Source of the DNA: ENR-C20 sp942493145
GTDB taxonomy: Bacteria > Bacillota > Clostridia > Acetivibrionales > DTU013
DNA: 64,000 nt
Direction: 5' to 3'
Assembly: GCA_942493145.1 (NCBI GenBank)
Contig: OW818679.1
Span: 1,302,001 to 1,366,000, forward strand
In this document: piece after piece, positions 1-8,669 of the stretch
Layout of the letters: each line of letters begins with the position of its first letter
Position numbering within the stretch: the stretch's first letter is position 1
Position numbers and translations under genes: made by a program
The notes under the pieces: generated by a model
What the model saw: the letters and a program-made list of their open reading frames with translations, nothing else
Told to the model about the DNA's origin: nothing
Databases searched by the model: none

Positions 1-625
1 AAATGCCCTGAGTCTTATAAAGGACGGCTGCAAAGTCTACGGTGTAACAGATAAACTGTTCGATGAAATGTCCGATACCGAAACACCACAGGGTATACTT
101 GCAGTATTAAGGTTACGCAGGCCGTCAGTTGATGAGATTAACGACAGAAACGGCCTCTATATCTTTCTGGATGAGATCAGGGACCCCGGAAATATGGGAA
201 CAATAATACGTACAGCTGATGCGGCAGGATTTACGGGAGTAATCGTATCAAAAGGCTGTACCGATGTATATAATCCCAAGGTGCTACGATCAACTATGGG
301 ATCGATTTTTCATATCCCTGTATATTTTTGCGGAACGGATGAGACTGCTGACGGCTTGAGGCATCTCAGGCAAATTGGGATAAAGATACTGGCATCACAT
401 CTTGAAGGCAGCTTAAGTATATTCGACACGGACCTTACAAAAGGGACGGTCATAATCATCGGCAGTGAAGCCGCCGGAATCGGCGAAGCGTCAAAAAATG
501 AAGCTGATGTGCTTGTAAGCATACCCATGGAGGGAAGGGCTGAATCACTGAATGCTTCAGTCGCTGCAGGAATTATGATGTTCGAGGCTGTGAGACAGAG
601 AGTTTCAAATGGTATACATACTTGA
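1..625 (+). CDS. TrmH/SpoU family RNA 2'-O-methyltransferase, 5'-truncated by window edge
   Basis: The frame is open from base 2 with no start, so the gene begins before the window; an internal ATG at 68 is not the start because the preceding residues (ALSLIKDGCKVYGV) read as the substrate-binding domain that precedes the catalytic domain in this family. The SPOUT methyltransferase domain is complete: motif 1 GNMGTIIRTADAAG, motif 2 IIGSEAAGIG, and motif 3 IPMEGRAESLNASVA, which together form the trefoil-knot SAM site. The family methylates ribose 2'-OH in rRNA or tRNA. Which RNA is modified cannot be read from the sequence. The gene ends in TGA with no obvious terminator before the next gene. 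Confidence 0.92.
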   Translation, partial: NALSLIKDGCKVYGVTDKLFDEMSDTETPQGILAVLRLRRPSVDEINDRNGLYIFLDEIRDPGNMGTIIRTADAAGFTGVIVSKGCTDVYNPKVLRSTMGSIFHIPVYFCGTDETADGLRHLRQIGIKILASHLEGSLSIFDTDLTKGTVIIIGSEAAGIGEASKNEADVLVSIPMEGRAESLNASVAAGIMMFEAVRQRVSNGIHT

Positions 626-757
626 ATGACGAATAACATATCTAGTAATAATAAATACTTATCAAAATATCATACAAATATCAGTTTTTGTGAGTATAAC
701 AAAAGAAGTACCCGGAAATATTGAAAAAAGCCCATTTATACAGGAGGAGTAACAATC

Positions 758-1777
758 GTGTTTTTGGAAATATTAAAGTTAATAATCAGTCTTGCAATAA
801 TCCTTATCGCGTGTGAAATATTCACCAACGGGATTGAATGGCTCGGTAAGAAGCTATGCCTTGGTGATGGGGTCGTAGGGAGCATTTTTGCCGCAGTAGG
901 CACCTGCCTGCCGGAAACATTGATTCCAATAATAGCTATTATTACAGCCGTCAATTCCAGTAACGCTACAAACAATGTGGACATTGGAATTGGTGCAATT
1001 ATCGGCGCTCCTTTCATGCTGAGCACCCTGGCATTTTTTCTTACCGGTCTTAGCGTTCTCATTTTCTGGAAAAAAAGAGGAACCGGTATGCAAATGTCGG
1101 TTAACAATACCATCCTCGGCAGGGATATCGGTTATTTCATAATTATTTATATCATTGGCATCGCAGCTAGCTTCATACCCTTTAAGCCGGTTAAATACGC
1201 CATTGCGATTTTTCTGGTCGGCTACTATATATACTACATCATACAGACTGTGAAAAACGATACAGGCCATGATTGTGAGCTGGAAGACCTCTATGCGGCA
1301 AAATTGTTCAGGGCTGAAAAAACCAGTCTGGCGCTGGTTATTGCCCAGATTGTTGTTGCACTTGGTGGAATAGTACTCGGCGCAAAAATATTCGTTGGCG
1401 GTATTGAAGGAACATCAGATCTCTTTGGGATTTCTGCATTGGCGTTGTCACTGATAATAACACCAATAGCAACCGAACTCCCCGAGAAATTCAACAGCAT
1501 CATCTGGATAAGCAAAAGGAAGGACACCCTGGCATTGGGTAATATAACAGGGGCAATGGTCTTCCAAAGCTGTATACCTGTTGCCGTAGGAATAGCGTTC
1601 ACTCACTGGGAGCTGGATTCAAAGGTCCTGATCAGTGCATTGATGGCAATACTTTCTTCAATAGTTGTGTTCCTGTGGATCAAGCTCAAGGGTAAACTGA
1701 ATCCGATACCGCTTCTTGCTGGCGGAGTCTTCTATGCCATCTTCCTGATTTACCTTATAATGAACGGATTCCAGTAA
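758..1777 (+). CDS. CaCA-family sodium/calcium (cation) antiporter-like membrane protein
   Basis: A 339-residue integral membrane protein with about ten hydrophobic segments. Two related repeats, the hallmark of the CaCA exchanger family, are visible: alpha-1 near residues 25-60 (VGSIFAAVGTCLPETLIPII) and alpha-2 near residues 225-250 (ALSLIITPIATELPEKFNSI), each with the acidic residue of the ion site in a LPE context. The family exchanges sodium or protons for calcium or other cations across the cytoplasmic membrane. The start is GTG at 758, set by an AGGAGGAG ribosome site nine bases upstream. It is a single gene, tail to tail with the DUF4363 gene. The ion specificity is unknown. Confidence 0.85.
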   Translation: MFLEILKLIISLAIILIACEIFTNGIEWLGKKLCLGDGVVGSIFAAVGTCLPETLIPIIAIITAVNSSNATNNVDIGIGAIIGAPFMLSTLAFFLTGLSVLIFWKKRGTGMQMSVNNTILGRDIGYFIIIYIIGIAASFIPFKPVKYAIAIFLVGYYIYYIIQTVKNDTGHDCELEDLYAAKLFRAEKTSLALVIAQIVVALGGIVLGAKIFVGGIEGTSDLFGISALALSLIITPIATELPEKFNSIIWISKRKDTLALGNITGAMVFQSCIPVAVGIAFTHWELDSKVLISALMAILSSIVVFLWIKLKGKLNPIPLLAGGVFYAIFLIYLIMNGFQ

Positions 1778-1833
1778 TAGTCGTTCAAATAAGCGTTTAG
1801 CAAGCGTCAGAAGATGCAATTAAGCGTCATGAG

Positions 1834-2226
1834 TCAGAAAAAGTTTTCAAGGCTAAGGGCTTCCTTCTTCGGAATATGGCCTATATAATTAACCAATACA
1901 GATACCTCTGCCAAAGCTGCGGAGGTATCTTTTGTTTGTACATATTTCTTGAGCCTTGAAAGTGTCTCATCAATATTGTCGATTTCCTGATGATCGATAA
2001 GTGCTGCCCAAAGTCCCTTTGCCGATGACCAGCCTTCTTCCAGTTTCTTCGAGTAGGCTGAGGTATTTTCCCAGTCGGAGGAGGTGATGCTTTTCTCAAT
2101 TTCAAAAAGCGTTGCTTCCAGTCCCAAAGAGGATGATGAAAGCAGCGACCGTGCATATAAACAAGCTACTACCATTAATGCCGACAATATTATAACAGCG
2201 ATAAATGACTTCAAGGGCGCCTTCAT
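1834..2226 (-). CDS. DUF4363 family membrane-anchored protein
   Basis: A 130-residue protein with one N-terminal hydrophobic helix (about residues 7-29) followed by a helical, charged extracytoplasmic part. Its size and layout match DUF4363, a family usually encoded directly after DUF421 genes in Clostridia. Here the ATG overlaps the TGA of the DUF421 gene by four bases, so the two are translationally coupled and probably act together in the membrane. No enzymatic motif is visible and the role is unknown. Confidence 0.75.
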   Translation of the reverse strand: MKAPLKSFIAVIILSALMVVACLYARSLLSSSSLGLEATLFEIEKSITSSDWENTSAYSKKLEEGWSSAKGLWAALIDHQEIDNIDETLSRLKKYVQTKDTSAALAEVSVLVNYIGHIPKKEALSLENFF

Positions 2227-2900
2227 TTCTTATCCCTCCCCTGACAAAAGAAGTTGCCGCCGGTATCAAGCACTGCAAACAGGATGTCTTTGGGATTTTC
2301 AAAGCCTCTCCTGCGAAGTTCCGTATTCAGCCAGTGCATATCTACTTTAGCCTTCTCAAGATTTTTTTCAATCACTGTGCCATCAATAATGAAGTCCAGA
2401 GAGACTCCCTCATATGAGGTTGGAATGCTTAGATCCCTTGGCTCCAAGGGTCTTGACTGGGATTTTGGAATAATGCTCATCTGCCCATTGGTCTCGAGGA
2501 TCGCGAATTCAACATCACTGATGTTATAAGCATTCTTTATGCGAAGCTGTTCAAGAAGATCGTTGAGGGTGTACATCTCTTTCTGCAGCTCTTTTTCGTT
2601 TATCCTGCCGTTCTCAATGAGTATGCTGGGCTTCCCGCAAATCCAGGCTCTTGCCTTTACACTTTTCAAAGTAAGCAGCGACAACAGTATCTGCGCTATC
2701 AGGAGGGTAAGTATGGGTATGATGCCGTTAATGAGAGGTATTCCTGTATTTTGCATGGGTATGGCGGCCAGCTCGGATATCATTATGGCGACTGCAAGCT
2801 CAAAAGGCTGAAGCTGTCCTATCTGCCGTTTGCCCATTATGCGCATTACAATTACTACAATTATATACAGCACAAAAGCCCTGACTAAAACTACAAGCAA
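2223..2900 (-). CDS. DUF421 (YetF-type) membrane protein
   Basis: The protein has three N-terminal membrane helices and the family signature GKRQIGQLQPFELAVAIMIS just after the first, followed by a soluble domain with the conserved stretch KPSILIENGRINEKELQ. DUF421 proteins such as Bacillus YetF sit in the spore or cell membrane; their biochemical role is not settled. I place the start at the TTG at 2900 because GGGGTG lies five to six bases upstream and translation from there gives the usual N-terminus LVVLVRAFVLY. The frame stays open upstream to another TTG at 2969. The gene overlaps DUF4363 by four bases, and a C-terminal Cys lies near the end. Confidence 0.85.
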   Translation of the reverse strand: MLVVLVRAFVLYIIVVIVMRIMGKRQIGQLQPFELAVAIMISELAAIPMQNTGIPLINGIIPILTLLIAQILLSLLTLKSVKARAWICGKPSILIENGRINEKELQKEMYTLNDLLEQLRIKNAYNISDVEFAILETNGQMSIIPKSQSRPLEPRDLSIPTSYEGVSLDFIIDGTVIEKNLEKAKVDMHWLNTELRRRGFENPKDILFAVLDTGGNFFCQGRDKK

Positions 2901-2985
2901 ATTGTCACCCCGCTTTTTTATATATTCTGGCAAAATACCATAATCTTTATACAGATGATTGCAATGCAATTGCGCTATTTAAACG

Positions 2986-3014
2986 TTGTTAAGGCACTAA
3001 AATTGAGTTATAAT
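2986..3014 (+). promoter_or_regulatory. Sigma-A type promoter of the trkA pair
   Basis: TTGTTA at 2986-2991 and TATAAT at 3009-3014 are separated by exactly 17 bases. This gives a transcript start near 3021, about 80 bases before the first TrkA start. The promoter lies between the divergent DUF421 and trkA genes. Confidence 0.75.
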
Positions 3015-3099
3015 AGCTCTATTAATTGGTAATGGACGACAGGTGATTCGGGCATTTTCTGAATGCTCTTATTTTTTAGGTTTCGATGGAGGAATCGTT

Positions 3100-3714
3100 A
3101 TGAATATCATTATTATAGGATGTGGGAAGGTTGGTTCAAAATTTGCACAGGTATTAGCAGAAGAAGGTCATGATGTGGTTATTGTGGACAATGACAGGTC
3201 CTCTTTCAAAGCACTGAAGCAGGGATTGAATATCATAACCATAACAGGCGTCCCATTTGACCAGGATGTCCTTAAACAGGCCGGCATAGAAAACGCAGAT
3301 GCATTTGCAGCAGTAACGCCCGATGACAATGTAAACATAATGGCCTGCCAGGTAGCCAAGGAAATCTTCAAGGTGCCGAGAGTGATGGCAAGAATATATA
3401 ATCCTGAACGTGAGCACATATTTCATGACTTTGGGCTGGATACCATATGCCCGACGAATCTCACAGTAGATATCTTCAGGACGAAAATACTGCGGGAAGT
3501 TAACACAATAAGCTATGACCTCTGCGGCGAGGCGTTTAAATTCAGCAAGGAAGCTTTAAAGAAAGAATATATAGGCAGGAGGGCTGAAGAATTTAAGGTT
3601 GGTGAAAATGACGCGGTTTTCGGGATCATAAGGGAAGGAAACTTTATTTTTGCCAACGGGATTCACATGCTTGAAAAAGGTGATGAGCTTGTAATCGCTA
3701 CAAGGCTTACCTGA
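3100..3714 (+). CDS. TrkA-type potassium channel regulatory subunit (RCK domain), first copy
   Basis: A 204-residue cytosolic protein. The N-terminus IIGCGKVGSKFAQVLAEEG is the dinucleotide-binding GxGxxG of a TrkA-N/RCK fold, with the acidic end of strand 2 at VDND; a TrkA-C domain follows from about residue 135. Such proteins gate TrkH/KtrB channels in response to nucleotides. The ATG at 3100 has GGAGGA seven bases upstream; an earlier GTG at 3043 is in frame but lacks a site. It is followed after 40 bases by a second TrkA and then, on the opposite strand, by the channel gene, so the three form a potassium uptake locus. Confidence 0.9.
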   Translation: MNIIIIGCGKVGSKFAQVLAEEGHDVVIVDNDRSSFKALKQGLNIITITGVPFDQDVLKQAGIENADAFAAVTPDDNVNIMACQVAKEIFKVPRVMARIYNPEREHIFHDFGLDTICPTNLTVDIFRTKILREVNTISYDLCGEAFKFSKEALKKEYIGRRAEEFKVGENDAVFGIIREGNFIFANGIHMLEKGDELVIATRLT

Positions 3715-3754
3715 TTGACGATTCATCAAATCAAATCCGGAGGTGGAAATATTT

Positions 3755-4411
3755 ATGTTCATAGCTATAGCAGGCGGAGGAAAAGTTGGATATTATCTGG
3801 CGAAAACGCTGTTATCTTACAAACACAGGGTAGTTGTCATTGAGCAGATGGATGATTTGTGCGAGAAGATTGCAAATGAGCTCAATGTGCCTGTTTGTCA
3901 GGGGGATGCCACAACAACAGAAATACTTACGCAGATTGACATATCAGATGTTGACATCTTCATTGCAGTAACGGGAAGGGATGAAGACAACCTTATTTCA
4001 TGTCAGTTGGCAAAAAGGAATTTCGGTGTTAAAAGGACCATAGCACGAGTAAACAACCCCAAAAACATTGAAGTTTTTAAGCATCTTGGAGTAGATTTCG
4101 CAGTCAGCAGTACTTCTATCATTGCTGATATTATCGAACAGGAAGTTGATTATGCCGGGCTTAAAACCCTTATGAAACTTAAAGATGGCAAGATTGTACT
4201 CAGCGAAATCCTTATTCAGGAGGATTCCCGTGTATGCAACAAGAAACTGAAGGAGGTTGCCATACCAAATGACTGCATTCTGGTATCAGTTATTCGGGAC
4301 GAGGAAGTTATCATTCCCAACGGATATACCATACTGCAGGCAGGGGACTATGTAATCGCAGTTTCAGCACAGGAGGTACAGCAGGAATTGAAAAATTACC
4401 TGCTAAGATAA
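3755..4411 (+). CDS. TrkA-type potassium channel regulatory subunit, second copy
   Basis: A 218-residue protein with the same design as its upstream neighbour: nucleotide site IAGGGKVGYYLAKTLL, acidic residue at VIEQ, then a TrkA-C domain (about residues 140-215). It is clearly diverged from the first copy, so this is an old paralogous pair rather than a recent duplication. The start is the ATG at 3755 with GGAGGTGG eight bases upstream. The two single-RCK subunits could form a hetero-oligomeric ring equivalent to the double-RCK TrkA of Gram-negatives. Its stop is three bases from the stop of the convergent channel gene. Confidence 0.9.
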   Translation: MFIAIAGGGKVGYYLAKTLLSYKHRVVVIEQMDDLCEKIANELNVPVCQGDATTTEILTQIDISDVDIFIAVTGRDEDNLISCQLAKRNFGVKRTIARVNNPKNIEVFKHLGVDFAVSSTSIIADIIEQEVDYAGLKTLMKLKDGKIVLSEILIQEDSRVCNKKLKEVAIPNDCILVSVIRDEEVIIPNGYTILQAGDYVIAVSAQEVQQELKNYLLR

Positions 4412-4414
4412 CTC

Positions 4415-5791
4415 CTATCCAACTATGACCTTGCCCTCTGGATATATCATGTTTGCATCCTTTTTAAAGGATTTGAGGGTTAGGGCGATGGCAAAGGACA
4501 CGGGGCCAACCCTTCCAAGAAACATGGTAAGAATAAGCAGCAGCTTGCTTGAACTATGCAGAGTTGGCGTAAGCCCGGTGGAAAGGCCTACGGTACCGAA
4601 GGCTGAAACTACTTCATAAAGCACATTTAAAAACGGCTTGCCTTCAATTGCCAAAACTATTGTTGTGACAACCAGCACCAGCATTCCGCTCAGACCAGTA
4701 ATGGCAAGAGCTTTACTTATTGTGAAGTTAGGTACCCTTCTCTTGAATAGGATAGTCCCGTCCGTACCCTTGATCTGTGAAATTATCGCAAAGAGCAGCA
4801 CGCCGAAAGTGGTGACTTTTATCCCGCCTGCAGTTGAGCCGGGAGCTGCGCCGATGAACATCAGGATGATGGTTGTGAATTTTGATATCTCAGTCATGTT
4901 ATCCAGTGGCAGTGAGTTGTAACCTGCTGTTCTCGGTGTCACTGACTGGAAGAAGGATGCGTTGATTTTCCCATAAAGGTTCAGATTACCCATGGTTTCC
5001 GGGTTGCCGGCTTCAAAAAGGAAAAAGAGGATCGTACCGGATAATATCAGAAAGACTGTCATCACCAATACTATCTTTGTATGGAGCAAAAGACTTTTTG
5101 TTTTCCTGAAGCTAAGAAGATCCTGCCAGACCAAAAAACCAAGGCCGCCGATTATTATCAAAGCAGTTATGGTATATAGTACCAGCGGATTGTTGTTGTA
5201 TTGGGTGAGACTGATGAAATCACCTTTGCCGGCAGCCCCCATCAGGTCGAAACCTGCATTGCAGAAGGCAGAAATTGAATGGAATATTCCAAAATATATT
5301 CCTTTTACACCGAACTCTGGGATGAAGCTTGCCGAAAGTATGACAGCTCCGGTAATTTCAATGCCGAAGGTGATTATCACGACGGTTTTTATTACTCTGA
5401 CAACTCCTTCGAAGCTGAAGGTATTGATGGACTCCTGGGCAAGGACCATACCTCTCAGGCTCATTTTCCTGCCGAATATGGTGGAGAAAAAGGTTGTAAA
5501 AGTCACAATTCCGAGGCCGCCTGCCTGGATCATCGTCAGAATGACCAGCTGGCCGAAAGCTGTCCAGTGGTTGTATGTATCCACTACAACAAGGCCGGTG
5601 ACACATGTGGCCGATGTGGCCGTAAAAAGTGCATTCAGAAAACCTATACTCCGGCCATCCCTTGATGCAATTGGCAATGTCAGGAGAATGGCACCTGTCA
5701 GAATCAATAAAGCAAAGCTCAGTACGATTATCCTCGTTGGAGAGAGGTTCAATATCCTGTTATTTTTATGTCGAAACGCTATTTTAAGCAT
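4415..5791 (-). CDS. TrkH/KtrB-type potassium uptake channel subunit
   Basis: A 458-residue membrane protein built of four pore repeats. The four filter loops are visible: TSATCVTGL, SAFCNAGFD, TPRTAGYNS and GTVGLSTGL, each with the conserved filter glycine. It moves potassium into the cell with sodium or alone, gated by the TrkA subunits encoded convergently. The start is the ATG at 5791, preceded by GAGGAATAATT and giving the usual positively charged N-terminus LKIAFRHKNN; a longer frame to 5842 lacks support. The gene converges tail to tail with the trkA pair, so its transcription must be driven separately. Confidence 0.92.
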   Translation of the reverse strand: MLKIAFRHKNNRILNLSPTRIIVLSFALLILTGAILLTLPIASRDGRSIGFLNALFTATSATCVTGLVVVDTYNHWTAFGQLVILTMIQAGGLGIVTFTTFFSTIFGRKMSLRGMVLAQESINTFSFEGVVRVIKTVVIITFGIEITGAVILSASFIPEFGVKGIYFGIFHSISAFCNAGFDLMGAAGKGDFISLTQYNNNPLVLYTITALIIIGGLGFLVWQDLLSFRKTKSLLLHTKIVLVMTVFLILSGTILFFLFEAGNPETMGNLNLYGKINASFFQSVTPRTAGYNSLPLDNMTEISKFTTIILMFIGAAPGSTAGGIKVTTFGVLLFAIISQIKGTDGTILFKRRVPNFTISKALAITGLSGMLVLVVTTIVLAIEGKPFLNVLYEVVSAFGTVGLSTGLTPTLHSSSKLLLILTMFLGRVGPVSFAIALTLKSFKKDANMIYPEGKVIVG

Positions 5792-6005
5792 AATTATTCC
5801 TCGGTTCAGTTTGTATATCCATAAATTATACCACCAACTCATTGCTTTACAAGCAAATTATAAGATTTAACATAAGTCGATAACGAGAAGGGTACAAGGA
5901 GTACTTGCTGATCAGGCATGCATTCTTCTATCTTTGTATTTATTGTGAATAATATGCAGAAAAGTGCAAAAGATATTCCCGAGAATAAAACCAAGGAGGA
6001 TTAAT

Positions 6006-6203
6006 ATGGGTTTAACATCAAAAGAACTAATGCTTATTCAGGACAATATCAAGATGACGGAAAATTCTATCAAATTCATGCAGGGATGTGCGGAAGTAGC
6101 AACGGATTCCCAGATTAAAGGCCTGTGTCAGTCAATGGCCAGAGAACACCAGAGTGACCTGCAGACGCTTGCCAAACACATCAGTTCTGCAAATATGCAA
6201 TAG
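6006..6203 (+). CDS. Small helical coat-associated protein (spore coat type)
   Basis: A 65-residue protein that is entirely helical and polar, starting MGLTSKELMLIQDNIKMTEN. It has an AAGGAGGA site five bases before ATG 6006. Its length, its Met and Gln rich helix-turn-helix layout and its position ten bases before a coat-F gene suggest a ferritin-like two-helix partner of the coat-F protein made during sporulation. I do not recognise a named family with certainty. Confidence 0.65.
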   Translation: MGLTSKELMLIQDNIKMTENSIKFMQGCAEVATDSQIKGLCQSMAREHQSDLQTLAKHISSANMQ

Positions 6204-6213
6204 GAGGGATAAT

Positions 6214-6483
6214 ATGAATAATTTGAGTGACAAGGAAATTACCAATGTATTGTTGAATGAGCATAAACTTTGTGCAACATCTCTAACCAACCTGGTGCTG
6301 GAGAGCGCCAACCAGAGCTTGAGGAATGATGCTACCAACCTGTTGAACAGGACTTTTCAACATCAGAAGCAGATATTTGACATAATGACTCAAAAAGGCT
6401 GGTATCAGACTCAGAGTGCTAATCCGCAGGATGTAACAAAAGCACAGCAGGATGTGAGCAAAGTACAGTCATCCTTCATGTAA
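6214..6483 (+). CDS. Coat F domain spore coat protein
   Basis: An 89-residue protein matching the coat-F pattern: LSDKEITNVLLNEHK at the start, a helical core with LVLESANQSLRND, and the C-terminal IFDIMTQKGWYQT typical of these proteins. Coat-F proteins are ferritin-like helical bundles deposited in the spore coat. ATG 6214 has AGGAGG seven bases upstream. It is co-directional with and ten bases downstream of the 65-residue gene, so the two form an operon. This is the clearest sporulation marker in the window. Confidence 0.85.
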   Translation: MNNLSDKEITNVLLNEHKLCATSLTNLVLESANQSLRNDATNLLNRTFQHQKQIFDIMTQKGWYQTQSANPQDVTKAQQDVSKVQSSFM

Positions 6484-6550
6484 TGGAAAGTGCAATTTGA
6501 AACACATTGAAATGTTCTATTACACATAAGGTTTGAAATGGAGGTATGTA

Positions 6551-6712
6551 ATGAGGTGCAATAATTGCAGTAATTTTGAAAGAAGGGTGGGTGTGGAAGC
6601 AGGAAATGAAATAGCTCCGGACATAAGAGCCGTAAGGGGCAGCTGCAGCATTAATAACCGTGACTGTATGGCTACTGACAAATGCTCGTGTGGCGGCTAT
6701 GCACGGAAGTGA
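6551..6712 (+). CDS. 53-residue cysteine-rich small protein
   Basis: A short frame starting ATG at 6551 with TGGAGG six bases upstream and ending TGA at 6712, followed by a strong terminator. The protein begins MRCNNCSNFE and carries a second Cys group, CSINNRDC and CSCGG, giving seven Cys in 53 residues. The spacing suggests a metal-binding knuckle. It is the third gene after the two coat-type genes and probably shares their transcript. No family is recognised. Confidence 0.6.
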   Translation: MRCNNCSNFERRVGVEAGNEIAPDIRAVRGSCSINNRDCMATDKCSCGGYARK

Positions 6713-6730
6713 TATTCTGGATTAAAATAA

Positions 6731-6767
6731 AAACAACAGGCAGGGCTTCTCCACCTGTTGTTTTTTA
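6731..6767 (+). terminator. Intrinsic terminator after the coat gene group
   Basis: AACAACAGG at 6732-6740 pairs with CCTGTTGTT at 6754-6762, followed by a run of Ts. It ends the coat/Cys-rich operon. Confidence 0.85.
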
Positions 6768-6802
6768 TTGTTGTTTTTTATTTATTTATTGTTGCATTTA
6801 TA

Positions 6803-6831
6803 TGGACTTGAAAATCTCAATATGATATACT
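6803..6831 (+). promoter_or_regulatory. Putative promoter of the uracil permease leader
   Basis: TATACT at 6826-6831 is preceded at 17 bases by TGGACT at 6803-6808, a weak -35. Transcription from here would begin just before the PyrR-type loop. Confidence 0.45.
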
Positions 6832-6859
6832 CAAAAAAGTTGTTAAGTAAACTTTAAAT

Positions 6860-6962
6860 TAGTCCCGTGAGGCTAGTAAGTAAATAAATCATTCATATCA
6901 GAAGTGTGGTTTATGATGATTGAGCTGCTTGCTGCCTGTGTGCGGAAAGCAGCTTTTCTATT
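6860..6962 (+). promoter_or_regulatory. PyrR-type RNA attenuator upstream of uraA
   Basis: The stretch AGTCCCGTGAGGCTAG at 6861-6876 matches the PyrR-binding loop (consensus ARUCCNGNGAGGYU) of pyrimidine attenuators. Downstream, AGCTGCTT at 6923-6930 pairs with AAGCAGCT at 6947-6954, followed by TTTTCTATT, a terminator. By the known mechanism, PyrR with UMP would bind the loop and favour the terminator, reducing permease expression when pyrimidines are plentiful. The remaining bases to 7060 hold another small hairpin-rich stretch with no gene. Confidence 0.85.
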
Positions 6963-7070
6963 GTGATTTTGCTTTCCTGGCGCAATTCACTGGCGCAATT
7001 CAAAAGATAAGAGGGCTTCTCGCCCTAAAAAGCAGGTATCATAATTACATTATAATAGGGGGATGTTAGT

Positions 7071-8417
7071 ATGCAGAGAAGAATCATCCAGGTAGAAGAA
7101 AAGGTACCATTCCTTCAAGCTCTTCCGCTAAGTTTCCAGCATCTTTTTGCAATGTTTGGCGCATCGGTTCTTGTTCCTTTCCTTTTCAACACGTATGCGC
7201 AGCAGGCATCAGGAGACCCGGCTCTCCAGGTAATTGACCCGTCACTTGTTCTGTTAATGAACGGTATAGGCACTTTGATCTATCTGTTCCTTTGCAAAGG
7301 CAAGGCTCCTGCGTTTCTTGGTTCAAGCTTCGCTTTCCTTGCACCCACATATGCAATCATCACCAGTTCTGCCGACGCCCAAGCCAATTTCTCAAAAGCC
7401 CTTGGCGGATTCATCCTTTGCGGTTTGATTTTTGCAGTGGTAGCGCTGATAATCGGCAGAGTGGGTACAAAATGGCTGGATATCGTTCTTCCGCCAGCAA
7501 CAATGGGACCAATCGTATCACTGATCGGACTCGAGCTTGCAGGAACTGCAGCCGGTATGGCGGGATTGCTTCCTGACGGAAATGGTGTCTTCAACACAAA
7601 AGCCATCTTGATTTCAATGTTCACCCTGCTTGTTCTGATAATCGGAAACCTCATGTTTAAAAAGTTCATGGCTGCAATCCCTGTTCTTATAGCCGTTCTT
7701 GCAGGATATGGGTTCTCAGCGATACTCAATGCGGTATATCCCGGATTAATGAACTTTCAGGCGATCGGCGAAGCCAGTGTACTTGCCTTACCACACTTCG
7801 TTATGCCTACCTTTGAATTCGGTCCAATGCTGGTAATTGCACCTGCAGCACTGGTTGTAATTTCGGAGCATATTGGTCATCTTATAGTAACAGGAAACAT
7901 AGTTGACAGGAACCTTGTCAAGGACCCGGGACTACACAGGTCACTTCTTGGTGATGGCCTTTCGACAATGCTTTCAGGCTTCACAGGCTCATGCCCGACT
8001 ACCACATACGGCGAAAACATGGGTGTTATGGCAATCACAAAGGTTTACAGCGTATGGGTCATCGGAGGGGCTGCGGTCATCTCGATAATCATGGCTTTTT
8101 CCGGTACGCTTTCAGCAGTGATTTCAAGCATACCAACCGCAGTAATGGGCGGAGTAAGCATACTGCTCTTCGGTGTTATAGCAGCTTCCGGTATCAGGAT
8201 GCTGGTTGACACCAAGGTTGACTACAGCAAGGCAAGAAACCTGATTCTCACAGCCGTTGTTTTTGTAACAGGACTCAGCGGTGTATCCATAACAGTCAAG
8301 TCAGTTCCTCTAAAGGGAATGGTTCTTGCGACATTGGTCGGTATGATACTCAGCCTTGTATTCTACATACTTGACAAGCTGAAACTCACCAACGACAGCG
8401 AGGAAGAACAGGCGTAG
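7071..8417 (+). CDS. uraA: Uracil permease (NCS2 / UraA family)
   Basis: A 448-residue transporter with about 14 membrane segments. Family marks are the N-terminal VPFLQALPLSFQHLFAMFGA, the TM8 acidic motif VISEHIGHL that contacts the nucleobase, and TTTYGENMG in TM10. UraA proteins import uracil with protons. It stands alone behind a PyrR-type attenuator, which fits a pyrimidine salvage role and makes uracil a better guess than xanthine or urate. The start is ATG 7071, with a G-rich site (AGGGGG) about ten bases upstream. A large inverted repeat begins about 15 bases after the stop. Confidence 0.92.
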   Translation: MQRRIIQVEEKVPFLQALPLSFQHLFAMFGASVLVPFLFNTYAQQASGDPALQVIDPSLVLLMNGIGTLIYLFLCKGKAPAFLGSSFAFLAPTYAIITSSADAQANFSKALGGFILCGLIFAVVALIIGRVGTKWLDIVLPPATMGPIVSLIGLELAGTAAGMAGLLPDGNGVFNTKAILISMFTLLVLIIGNLMFKKFMAAIPVLIAVLAGYGFSAILNAVYPGLMNFQAIGEASVLALPHFVMPTFEFGPMLVIAPAALVVISEHIGHLIVTGNIVDRNLVKDPGLHRSLLGDGLSTMLSGFTGSCPTTTYGENMGVMAITKVYSVWVIGGAAVISIIMAFSGTLSAVISSIPTAVMGGVSILLFGVIAASGIRMLVDTKVDYSKARNLILTAVVFVTGLSGVSITVKSVPLKGMVLATLVGMILSLVFYILDKLKLTNDSEEEQA

Positions 8418-8431
8418 TGAGCAGGTAGCAG

Positions 8432-8606
8432 GGCGTGGCGTGCAGGTAGCCAGGCTTCAGACTACGTAACAAACAGGCTGTAGTGTTTAATCTCGTTGAA
8501 ACGCGGGCGCAACTTGTGGTTCCAGTAGCCGCGTTTCAACTTCGAATAAACACGAACAGCCTGTAATTGTTTCTCCGCATTCAGCCTTGTACCTGCTTAC
8601 CACGCC
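8432..8606. repeat. 175-base nested inverted repeat after uraA
   Basis: Four arm pairs nest around one centre. From outside in they are GGCGTGG (8432) with CCACGCC (ends 8606) together with GCAGGTA and TACCTGC, then ACAGGCTGT (8473) with ACAGCCTGT (8556), then GTGTTTA with TAAACAC, then GTTGAAACGCGG (8495) with CCGCGTTTCAAC (8529). It has no T run and no coding capacity. The multi-arm shape is larger than a normal terminator and resembles a decayed small mobile palindrome or a structured RNA. Confidence 0.7.
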
Positions 8607-8669
8607 AAATAATACTTCCCAGATCAGAGGTGGGAAGTTGTCTATTAATATGGATGGGGAAAAGGCAAT

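Noticed and set aside
2970..3099. Possible cyclic di-AMP riboswitch before the potassium genes
   Set aside because: The leader after the promoter is only about 80 bases and shows no ydaO-type conserved sequence.
4992..5870. 292-residue frame on the plus strand opposite the potassium channel gene
   Set aside because: It is the mirror of the clear TrkH/KtrB gene, has no ribosome site and shows no domain signature.
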